This document shows positions 1 to 6,513 of a stretch of 13,022 nt of DNA, piece by piece; within the stretch, counting starts at the first letter, position 1; every line of letters begins with the position of its first letter. The stretch is from Rhodothermia bacterium (lineage in GTDB: Bacteria; Bacteroidota; Rhodothermia; Rhodothermales; JABDKH01): NCBI GenBank assembly GCA_018679295.1, contig JAHHLP010000558.1, positions 1-13,022 on the forward strand, in the 5' to 3' direction. Below the pieces are notes generated by a model that was given only the letters and a program-made list of their open reading frames with translations, did not search any database and was not told the DNA's origin. Made by a program: the position numbers and the translations under genes.

Positions 1-850
1 GACCCACAACCGGGAGCAGTGCCGGCTGGGCAATGTCAAACGCCGATCGCTCCATGACGTCCACACCCAGGGCCTCGCCTGCAGGTGCGGCCACGACCAT
101 CGTCGCGTAGTTGGGCTCGTCACGCGACAGCGAATGGACGAAGTTCACGAGGTGCCACGCGTCTTCGGGCGGATCGATCTCGTAAGACGGCATCGGTGAT
201 CCGTCGAGGCCCGTCTGAAACGTCTTGTAGATGTCTTCGCGCGTGATACCGCGACGGAAGGTCCAGCGTTTGGTAAGGTCCGCCGGCCGTATGTGGACGC
301 CCCACTGATCCTCGAGCGTCGTCGCCGACTTGCCGTCGCCACGACCCGCCATCCCGTGGCAGTCGAAGCACTGGTTCTCCTCATAGACGACGCGACCCCG
401 CTCGATCGACTCCTCCGACATGGAGACGTCGTCCGGGATTTCCATCGGCGTCACTTCGGCGAAAGGCCCGGAGAAGTCGTCCGCGAAGGTCTTTATGAAG
501 TAAATCAGATTCCGCACCTCGCCGTCCGACAGCGACGGCCACGCCGGCATTCCCGTATATGGCATGCCCTCCCGAATGCTGCGCATGATATCTGAGTCGG
601 TGGGCAGCTCGCCGCTAGGGGTCGTCCTGAATTTGTACGTCGAAGAGGTAAAGTCGCGAGGCTGCGGACGGAAGACCGTCTTGGCCGGGCCGTTGCCGTC
701 GCCCTCTACGCCATGACACTGTGCACACTTGTCCATGTACAGCTGCCGCCCCTCTTCGCGCTGCGCTTCGGTGCCGAGATCGATGTCCTGCGCAATCGTC
801 GCCGGCGCAGCGAGAAGACCTGTGATCACTATGGCGAGCATCCTACTCAA
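1..850 (-). CDS. Exported dihaem cytochrome c, 3' end outside the window
   Basis: This gene runs off the left edge; 283 codons are visible. The N-terminus (about residues 4-20) is a signal peptide ending near TIA-QD. Two class I cytochrome c domains follow. The first has CAQCH at residues 42-46 with a probable axial methionine in TGMPAW (Met101). The second has CFDCH at 161-165 with a probable axial methionine in SPMPSY (Met220). The visible part continues past the second domain (after about 245), so a further domain is expected; a haem-binding domain of the ethylbenzene-dehydrogenase gamma type is one guess I cannot test. I chose a TTG start at 850 because AAGGAGG lies 7 bases before it and the TTG overlaps the previous stop (TTGA). 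An in-frame ATG at 841 lies 16 bases from that ribosome site and is less likely. As last visible member of the oxidase run, it is probably a periplasmic electron carrier. Confidence 0.85.
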   Translation of the reverse strand, partial: MSRMLAIVITGLLAAPATIAQDIDLGTEAQREEGRQLYMDKCAQCHGVEGDGNGPAKTVFRPQPRDFTSSTYKFRTTPSGELPTDSDIMRSIREGMPYTGMPAWPSLSDGEVRNLIYFIKTFADDFSGPFAEVTPMEIPDDVSMSEESIERGRVVYEENQCFDCHGMAGRGDGKSATTLEDQWGVHIRPADLTKRWTFRRGITREDIYKTFQTGLDGSPMPSYEIDPPEDAWHLVNFVHSLSRDEPNYATMVVAAPAGEALGVDVMERSAFDIAQPALLPVVG

Positions 851-1659
851 TGCAGTTCCTCCTTCGCCCGCGGCCGGTGGCCCGTGTAGTCATACAGAAA
901 GATGATCACGTCCCAGATCTCATCTTCCGTCAAGAATTTCTCCCACGCGGGCATGGCCGATGCCCAGGGAGTGGACTCCATCGGAAGTCCCGGGGCACCC
1001 TTGGCTATCCGCCAGAAGAGATAGGACTCCTGCAACATCGCGATGGTAGTAGCATCCTGGAAGTTTGCGGGGATGGGATCGAATCCGTGCGCGAAGATGC
1101 CGTCTCCCTCCATGTGGTCGCCGTGACAGAAGACGCAGTTCTGATGGTACACCCGCTTGCCGTTTTCCACGTGCGCCGCGAACACTTCGGGGTCGGTTTC
1201 CTCGATCTCCCGAAATGGATTCTCAACCGCGCCCAGGTCGACCGTCTTGCCCTTGAACGAAATCGTAGCCGGCGGGGGCGGATGAATCGTTCTGCCTGTA
1301 ACCGGCGGCTGCGGCGACCTCGACATGTCAACGTAGATCTTGAATGCAACCAGCAGCGGAAGCGCCACCAACACGATGAGCAGCGGCACCGTGTACTTCT
1401 TGCGCACCAAAAAATTGACGATGTTGGATTTCGCCGAGCGCAGCCGCTCTGAGTCGGCCGACACGAACGCGAGCAGTGCGATCGTCACGATGCCCATGAA
1501 CATGTTGACGATTGATGCGGGCAGCGGCGGCTCGATGCCCCACCTGAACGCGACGTAGAGCGCCACCCACGTGGCTGCGGTCCATGCGAGTGCATTCGGC
1601 TTAAGAAATCTCAGGGCGATCAGTGCTGCGACGACCGCCCCGACCACAATCAGATTCAT
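847..1659 (-). CDS. Membrane-anchored monohaem cytochrome c with four N-terminal helices
   Basis: This is a 270-residue protein. Four hydrophobic segments lie at about residues 2-19, 23-41, 47-67 and 90-110. A proline-rich linker (about 114-131) leads to a class I cytochrome c domain with CVFCH at 175-179 and a likely axial methionine in SAMPAW (Met236). The haem domain should sit in the periplasm, fixed to the membrane. Most anchored cytochromes c have one helix, so the four-helix part may dock onto an integral membrane partner such as the bd-like subunit encoded two genes upstream; that is inference. The ATG directly abuts the TAA stop of the preceding dihaem cytochrome gene, indicating co-translation. 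The last codons of this gene carry the ribosome site of the next one. I recognise the cytochrome domain with confidence but not a named family for the whole protein. Confidence 0.88.
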   Translation of the reverse strand: MNLIVVGAVVAALIALRFLKPNALAWTAATWVALYVAFRWGIEPPLPASIVNMFMGIVTIALLAFVSADSERLRSAKSNIVNFLVRKKYTVPLLIVLVALPLLVAFKIYVDMSRSPQPPVTGRTIHPPPPATISFKGKTVDLGAVENPFREIEETDPEVFAAHVENGKRVYHQNCVFCHGDHMEGDGIFAHGFDPIPANFQDATTIAMLQESYLFWRIAKGAPGLPMESTPWASAMPAWEKFLTEDEIWDVIIFLYDYTGHRPRAKEELH

Positions 1660-2478
1660 TTATCCGCCTTTCTGATCTGCGAGATAGTCGACAAGTGCCT
1701 TGAGCTCTTCCGTCGATACTTTCTGGTAGAAGCCCGATGCGGACAGGGTGGCGCCCATCACCCCTGCCGGGTATCCCTCAGCCACGATGGCGTCGGGGTC
1801 TACGATCGCTTCGTAGATCTCCGGCTTGGTCATTCTTGAGCCGGTGTCATGGAGGCTCGGTCCTACTCCCCGATCCGCCGTGAGAATGTTGTGACACGCC
1901 GCACAGCCGTAGGCTGCGAAAACACCCGGGCCGTCAAGAGCGGGTCCGGTGCTCGCTCCGGACGCTGCCGCCTGTGCCGGAGAAGCGGTGGCCTGCTCCG
2001 CCGTCGTATAGCCAAGATCGGTCGCCAGCGTCACCGTCGGCGTTCCCCCGAGGCTCTGCAGATACGCGATCACCGCCTTGATCTCGTCGTCCGAGAGTCC
2101 GATCGGTGGCTTGTTGATTACGGGCATGCCCCCAAGAAAGCCTTCGACGATAAACTTGTTGGGCTCGTAAAGCGACTCCGCGAGGTACGTCACATCGTCC
2201 TGACCCTCGACTCGGGTTGCCGCAGCAGCGCCGATCCCGCCAAGATCCGGAAAACGAAGCGACTCCGAGTGCGAACCAATCGTGTGACAGCCGAGGCAGG
2301 TACCCTTGCCGCCGACGATCTCCTCACCCGCAGCGGCCAGCTCTGTTGCCGACATGTCGGCGCCCAGCTCGGCCGACTCCGGCGGATAAGTGATCTTCTG
2401 CGGCACAGTTTGGCCGACATAGCTGTAGAACAGCGACACGAGGATGGCAAAGGCGAATATCTTCAGGCCGGTCTTCAC
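1660..2478 (-). CDS. Dihaem cytochrome c with N-terminal membrane anchor
   Basis: This is a 272-residue protein. One hydrophobic segment (about residues 5-22) acts as an uncleaved anchor or signal peptide; no lipobox is visible. There are two class I cytochrome c domains: CLGCH at 61-65 with a likely axial methionine in GGMP (Met118), and CAACH at 192-196 with Met241 as the likely sixth ligand. An alanine/serine/threonine-rich linker (about 160-183) separates them. The start is GTG at 2478, overlapping the TGA of the bd-like gene (GTGA), with GGAGG/GAGG just upstream inside that gene, so translation is probably coupled. This tight coupling suggests the dihaem protein is the direct redox partner or subunit of the bd-like protein (inference). 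The domain composition is clear; the specific partner is not shown by sequence. Confidence 0.9.
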   Translation of the reverse strand: MKTGLKIFAFAILVSLFYSYVGQTVPQKITYPPESAELGADMSATELAAAGEEIVGGKGTCLGCHTIGSHSESLRFPDLGGIGAAAATRVEGQDDVTYLAESLYEPNKFIVEGFLGGMPVINKPPIGLSDDEIKAVIAYLQSLGGTPTVTLATDLGYTTAEQATASPAQAAASGASTGPALDGPGVFAAYGCAACHNILTADRGVGPSLHDTGSRMTKPEIYEAIVDPDAIVAEGYPAGVMGATLSASGFYQKVSTEELKALVDYLADQKGG

Positions 2479-4229
2479 GGGGCCTCCTCCACGGTCTCAG
2501 AAACCGTCTTCTTACCCGACAGTCCGGCTAGCCAGAACACGAAGGCTATGAACGTGAAGAAGATCAGGACCGTGATTGAAATAACGTTCGAGGCAAAGCC
2601 AAGCGTGGGCGTAAACGCGTCAGGCGAGGTGTCGGCCATCACCCCATACACGTGCCAGTGCTGGCGCATGCCTGCACGCACATAACCCATGAGCCCCATC
2701 GTCCACGCGAACGTGATCGCAATGAAGAAAAGCGCGTACTGGGCGCGGGCGGGCATGTCGCCCCATCGTATTTCGCCGCGGATCTTTGCGTTCTTGAACA
2801 AGAAGATATCGATGATGGTCACCGCGATCATCGCGAACAACACGGACAAAACCTGCGGGACCGACAGCCCGATTCGCACGCGCGCCTCGACGAAGTAGCC
2901 ATACACACCGAGGAAGACCACGAAGATGATCACCGCAGCGAAAATCGAGAACTGGATGATATTTCCCGTGCGCGCCCAACTGACCGTTGCCTCCTTGTTT
3001 CCTCTTCGGTACAGCAGAAAGCTGATGTAGGTCGTAAGGATCAGGATGTTTACCGCAGTGTTCTTGGCCGACATAACCCCCAGCACGCCGAGAACGGGGT
3101 GGTGCGAACCGCCCATTGCGCGCGATTCCTCGACCGACGCAACCAGCGAGTGGGGCGTCGCCCAGACCAGAAAGCAGACCGCGATTGACGCCAGCAAGTA
3201 CTTGATGAACTTCCTGTACCGCTCCGCCCCCTCGATGCGCTCCATGCTCACCCACAGGTAGTAGTTGGCGGCGAGGAACAGGTTGCCAATCAGGACCGCC
3301 TGGATGATAAAGAGCCACGAAAACGTACCGCCCATCAGGGTGATGCCGAGACTCTGCGAGTACGCATAGATCTCCTTGCCCAGCCAGTAGCCGGCGAAGG
3401 GAAGCGGCAGCAGCGCGCTGATGGCGATGAAGTTACCGATGTAGCCCATCCAGTCGTAGTGGGCTCTTTCTCGATCGTTCTTGGCGCCGAGAAACTTGTA
3501 TGCGCCGTACGCCGCCGCTACCGATCCACCGAAGGCAACATTGGCAATGATGCGGTGCACGTTGATCGGCATCCAGATGAAGTTGTTGACGGCGTCCCAC
3601 ATACTGACGAGTTCGCCGGTCTCGGATATGCCGTTCGGCGTGTTCATGAACGTCAGCCACGCATCTGCGATGAACATGATCGCCGTGCCGACGATGTTGA
3701 GTCCAACGCCGAGCGCAATGTGGACCTTCGGCGAGAATTTTCCCCAACCGTAGTAATAGCTGTAAAGGAAGATCGCCTCGAGAAAGAACAGCAGCACGTA
3801 CGGAAAGAACGTCCAGCTGAAGATCTTGACCATGTATCCGGCGAGACGCGGATACAGGACGATCAGCATGAATGTCAGCAGGGCGCCCAGCGTTGCGGTG
3901 AAGCTGAACGAGACCGAGAGCAGCTTTGTGAATTCGTAGGCGAGATCGTCGTAGCGCTTGTCCTTCGTGACGTAGCCGATGATCTCGATGATCAGGGCGA
4001 ACATGGGCACGGCGAGAACGAAGGCCGCGAACATGAGGTGGAGCTGCGCTACGACCCACATCGCAACCCGGCTGCCAATAACAGGCATAGCGCGGTACTC
4101 CGGCTGGGAAGCGTCCTGCGGGGTGAAGCCGAAGGCCTCGGTCGCTACAAGGAGGACGAGCGTGGCAGCCAGCGAGACCCCGCCGAGAATCAGCAGCCTG
4201 CGCTCCGTGGTTCTTGCGCCACTCGTCAT
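2475..4229 (-). CDS. Cytochrome bd-type oxidase subunit I homologue (CydA-like), no CydB partner
   Basis: This 584-residue polytopic protein has about a dozen or more hydrophobic segments. By eye it aligns with E. coli CydA as follows: His64 in AQLHLMF matches His19; Glu151 in FFLEAIFLYSYYYGW matches Glu107; WLTFMNTPNG (191-200) matches the conserved WMQxPxG segment; His225 in INVHRII matches His186; and Glu448 in GYFVEARVR matches the b595 ligand Glu445. The quinol-oxidase signature GRQPW after that glutamate is absent (ARVRIGL here). I see no clear equivalent of Met393, and Glu99 is replaced by proline. There is an extra N-terminal helix (about 10-32). No cydB follows; instead a dihaem cytochrome c overlaps the stop. 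From knowledge of the family, bd-type proteins lacking the quinol loop and paired with cytochromes c exist as separate subgroups, and electron input from cytochrome c fits here. Terminal oxidase activity is inferred. GGAGA lies just before the ATG; the gap to the CuA subunit gene is 54 bases. Confidence 0.85.
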   Translation of the reverse strand: MTSGARTTERRLLILGGVSLAATLVLLVATEAFGFTPQDASQPEYRAMPVIGSRVAMWVVAQLHLMFAAFVLAVPMFALIIEIIGYVTKDKRYDDLAYEFTKLLSVSFSFTATLGALLTFMLIVLYPRLAGYMVKIFSWTFFPYVLLFFLEAIFLYSYYYGWGKFSPKVHIALGVGLNIVGTAIMFIADAWLTFMNTPNGISETGELVSMWDAVNNFIWMPINVHRIIANVAFGGSVAAAYGAYKFLGAKNDRERAHYDWMGYIGNFIAISALLPLPFAGYWLGKEIYAYSQSLGITLMGGTFSWLFIIQAVLIGNLFLAANYYLWVSMERIEGAERYRKFIKYLLASIAVCFLVWATPHSLVASVEESRAMGGSHHPVLGVLGVMSAKNTAVNILILTTYISFLLYRRGNKEATVSWARTGNIIQFSIFAAVIIFVVFLGVYGYFVEARVRIGLSVPQVLSVLFAMIAVTIIDIFLFKNAKIRGEIRWGDMPARAQYALFFIAITFAWTMGLMGYVRAGMRQHWHVYGVMADTSPDAFTPTLGFASNVISITVLIFFTFIAFVFWLAGLSGKKTVSETVEEAP

Positions 4230-4283
4230 TTTGTCTCCGATTGGAATAGTCGCGCCGCCGTCAGCAAGCGCCAGGATGATCGT

Positions 4284-5054
4284 CTACATGAATTCCCGCT
4301 GCAACTCCAGAGCCTCTACACGCCACGTCTCATAATCTGGCTGAGAATGAATGGTCAGGTAACCGCGCATGCGATAGTGACTCAACCCGCAGAGCTGCGC
4401 ACATGAAATCTCATAGTCACCCACCTTCGTCGGACGGAACCAAAGGGGTATCTCGAGCCCGGGAATCGCATCCTGTTTGACGCGCATGTGCGGGAGCGCA
4501 AAGCTGTGGATGACATCCTTCGAGGTCAGTTTCACGATGACATTGCGGTCGACCGGCAGATGCATCTCGTTAACCGTGATGATGTCATCCTGTGCTGCAG
4601 GATCCGTCATGTCCAGTCCGAGCGGGTTGGTTGCCAGGTCGATCAAGTCGATGCTGCGGCGACCAAACGCCCCGTCGTCGCCCGGGTAATGGAAGTTCCA
4701 CGCAAACTGCTCCGCCACGACGTGCACCTCTACCGCATCCTCTGCCGGAGGAAACTCATTCTTCAGGAACCCCCAGATGGGAAAGGCAAACACGACCAGC
4801 AGCAAGGCCTCGGCCACCACGATACCGCTCTCCTGGTATGTCGAGTATTTCGCCTTCGTCCCTTCGTAGGACGCGGCCGGGTTTTTCGACCTGCGGAATC
4901 GGACAAGCACGTAGATATAATAGATGCCCCACCCGATGAAAAGCACGAGCATCAGCCAGTGCACGAGCGCCATCATGAAGTCGATCTGCGGCGCGTGAGC
5001 CGACGCAGGATCGGGCATGCCCAAGAGTCCGCTGATGTCCAGGAATTCCCTCAT
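4284..5054 (-). CDS. ctaC: Cytochrome c oxidase subunit II with CuA site
   Basis: This 256-residue protein accepts electrons from periplasmic donors through the dinuclear CuA centre and passes them to haem a of subunit I. Two helices (about 25-51 and 77-97) precede a cupredoxin domain. The CuA ligands are His183 (VIHSF), Cys218, Cys222, His226 and Met229 in CAQLCGLSHYRM. Trp119 in the AWNFHYPG stretch is the usual electron-entry aromatic. The common CuA-loop Glu (CSE in the mitochondrial type) is Gln220 here. Glu82 in the second helix sits where the K-channel entry glutamate is expected. There is no fused haem c domain, so a separate donor is needed. An upstream in-frame ATG at 5135 would overlap the preceding gene; I chose 5054, 19 bases after that gene's stop, because it gives a normal N-terminus. 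Subunit II is encoded after I, III and IV rather than first, which is not the commonest order. Confidence 0.95.
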   Translation of the reverse strand: MREFLDISGLLGMPDPASAHAPQIDFMMALVHWLMLVLFIGWGIYYIYVLVRFRRSKNPAASYEGTKAKYSTYQESGIVVAEALLLVVFAFPIWGFLKNEFPPAEDAVEVHVVAEQFAWNFHYPGDDGAFGRRSIDLIDLATNPLGLDMTDPAAQDDIITVNEMHLPVDRNVIVKLTSKDVIHSFALPHMRVKQDAIPGLEIPLWFRPTKVGDYEISCAQLCGLSHYRMRGYLTIHSQPDYETWRVEALELQREFM

Positions 5055-5073
5055 CGGAGTTCGAAGATGGTGT

Positions 5074-5364
5074 CTAGTTAAGGGCTGTGGGTGGAATGAC
5101 GGCCGGGTTGTGCGGTGGCATGAGGCGCCCCTCACGGAGCTTGCGCGTACGATCCATCATGTTCCAGAAGAACCAGAGGATCCCGGCAAATATCATCGTC
5201 ACCACAACAAGGAGCAGCAGCATCGCGAGGCCGATGCCCCGAGTGACCTCGGAATCCACGGAGGCTCCAAAACAGGTCTCGCAGGCCCGAGCCAAGGTCG
5301 GTGAAGCCAGTGCCCACACAGCAATCCCGGCGATCGCAACAATAAGTTTGGGTGCGCGCATCAT
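5074..5364 (-). CDS. Small exported CxxC membrane protein in oxidase operon
   Basis: This is a 96-residue protein I cannot name. It has a signal peptide (about residues 5-25, ending near TLA-RA), then a CETC motif (Cys28 and Cys31, followed by FGA). A single membrane helix follows (about 43-68), then a basic, proline-rich cytoplasmic tail containing PPHNP. The two cysteines should lie on the periplasmic face close to the membrane. From memory, small proteins with a C-x-x-CFG start and one helix occur in oxidase operons of several phyla without assigned function. Its position directly before the CuA subunit gene suggests a role in CuA metallation, thiol redox or oxidase stability (inference). 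Two consecutive ATG codons (5364 and 5361) are possible starts. It begins 3 bases after the stop of the preceding 68-residue gene. Confidence 0.7.
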   Translation of the reverse strand: MMRAPKLIVAIAGIAVWALASPTLARACETCFGASVDSEVTRGIGLAMLLLLVVVTMIFAGILWFFWNMMDRTRKLREGRLMPPHNPAVIPPTALN

Positions 5365-5367
5365 GAG

Positions 5368-5574
5368 CTACAGCATGCTGATCTTCTTCAGCTTCTTGAG
5401 AAAGTTGACCCCATAGATGACGAGGATCACGGCAGCTCCGAGGGCCGCCATGCCCCACACGAGTGAGAGCATGGCGCCGCCGCCAAAGTAGACCGCCATC
5501 TGCCAGACGCCCAATCCGGCGACCAGAATGACCGACGACGTAATGAACACGATATGCAGTGCTTTAAGAGACAA
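5368..5574 (-). CDS. Small two-helix membrane protein in oxidase operon
   Basis: This is a 68-residue hydrophobic protein I do not recognise. Two membrane segments (about residues 7-27 and 34-57) are followed by a basic end containing KKLKK, which places both ends in the cytoplasm by the positive-inside rule. The start is TTG at 5574, with GGAGGG 4 bases upstream and a TGA in frame immediately before it. This overlaps the last 11 bases of the subunit IV gene. Its placement between subunit IV and the CxxC protein suggests a small structural or assembly subunit of the oxidase. The overlap and the ribosome site support a real gene; nothing in the sequence defines a function. Confidence 0.65.
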   Translation of the reverse strand: MSLKALHIVFITSSVILVAGLGVWQMAVYFGGGAMLSLVWGMAALGAAVILVIYGVNFLKKLKKISML

Positions 5575-5881
5575 TCAGCCCTCCGTCCTGATCGGCGTAT
5601 GCGGAAATAAAGAGGATAAACATGGCCAGCAGAAACAGGCCGGTCATGATGAGCACGCCATAAATGACCTTCCGCTCCGAGACGAGGTGCATGAAGTAGG
5701 CGGCAACTAGTCCCGCCTTGACGGACGCGATCAAAAGGCCAACGACCAGCGCCGGCACGATCGGCAGATGCAGATAACCGACAGCAACGGTGACGACGGT
5801 CAGAACGGCGAGAGCTCCGAAAACCATCAGGTACACACGTACGTGCTTCCGGACTTCCTCGGCGGTGTGTGTTTGAGCCAT
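5564..5881 (-). CDS. ctaF: Cytochrome c oxidase subunit IV (CyoD/CtaF type)
   Basis: This 105-residue protein has three membrane helices (about residues 18-37, 40-63 and 72-95) after a short soluble N-terminus. The pattern KAGLVAAYFMHL in the second helix is typical of the bacterial prokaryotic-type subunit IV family (CyoD/CtaF), which is a non-catalytic subunit that stabilises the haem-copper complex. Length fits the family (about 95-110). The gene starts 3 bases after the subunit III stop and overlaps the next small gene, giving the order I-III-IV. The family is well supported; the gene symbol follows caa3-type usage and is approximate. Confidence 0.88.
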   Translation of the reverse strand: MAQTHTAEEVRKHVRVYLMVFGALAVLTVVTVAVGYLHLPIVPALVVGLLIASVKAGLVAAYFMHLVSERKVIYGVLIMTGLFLLAMFILFISAYADQDGGLIVS

Positions 5882-5884
5882 GCT

Positions 5885-6502
5885 CTACAGTAGGTAGATC
5901 GTTGGAAAAAGGAAAATCCAGACGAGGTCCACGAAGTGCCAATACAGGCCCGCAACCTCGACGCGGTTTATAAACTGCGCCGGCTTCGTCTTCCACATCT
6001 TCGCGCCCGGTCCGAGCAGATAGCCGTTCACCACCATCCCCCCAATCACGTGCAGCCCGTGGAGACCCGTCAGCGTGAAGTAGATCGCCAGGAAGTTCGA
6101 CTCAGCCGGCAGATATCCGTGCTCGAATTTCGAGCCGTACTCGAACGCCTTCACGACCAGGAAGGCGAGGCCGGCAAGAAAGGTTAACCCCATGTACAGG
6201 CGATACCGGTCGAACCGATTCAGCAGCAGCGACGCCCACGCCAGCACCATCGTCACACTGGAGCCGATGAGGATCATGGTGTTCAGCGTGGCGAGTGGAA
6301 CGTTGAGGATGTCCGACGCTCGCGCGAACGACTCGCCGTGAATCATCCCCGGCCATTCCGGAGCGCCGATCCGCAAGAAGATGTAGGCGGAAAAGAGGCC
6401 ACCGAATAGCATCACCTCGGACGCCAGAAACAGCCACACGCCAAGCTTTGCGTTGTAGACGCCGGTGTCGGCCCGAGGGGTAATCGTGTACGGAATGTCC
6501 AT
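5885..6502 (-). CDS. ctaE: Cytochrome c oxidase subunit III
   Basis: This 205-residue protein has five membrane helices, the short bacterial form that lacks the first two helices of the seven-helix type. The signature FLASEVMLFG (Glu29) contains the conserved glutamate of the family. The segment LTGLHGLHVIGG and the C-terminal YWHFVDLVWIFLFPTIYLL end are diagnostic. Subunit III does not bind metals; it supports sustained proton uptake through the D-channel and structural stability. The gene begins 11 bases after the subunit I stop and is followed 3 bases later by subunit IV. I see nothing missing relative to the family. Confidence 0.95.
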   Translation of the reverse strand: MDIPYTITPRADTGVYNAKLGVWLFLASEVMLFGGLFSAYIFLRIGAPEWPGMIHGESFARASDILNVPLATLNTMILIGSSVTMVLAWASLLLNRFDRYRLYMGLTFLAGLAFLVVKAFEYGSKFEHGYLPAESNFLAIYFTLTGLHGLHVIGGMVVNGYLLGPGAKMWKTKPAQFINRVEVAGLYWHFVDLVWIFLFPTIYLL

Positions 6503-6513
6503 CGAGGCTGCGG

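Noticed and set aside
850..1452. Long plus-strand open frame opposite the 270-residue cytochrome gene
   Set aside because: It is antisense to a clear cytochrome c gene, is rich in Arg, His and Asp as expected for a GC-rich shadow frame, and shows no motif.
1849..2685. Plus-strand open frame of 278 codons
   Set aside because: It lies opposite the dihaem cytochrome and CydA-like genes, has shadow-type composition and no recognisable domain.
3459..4406. Plus-strand open frame of 315 codons
   Set aside because: It lies opposite the CydA-like gene, whose family motifs are unmistakable; the plus-strand product is charged and low in hydrophobic residues, as in a shadow frame.
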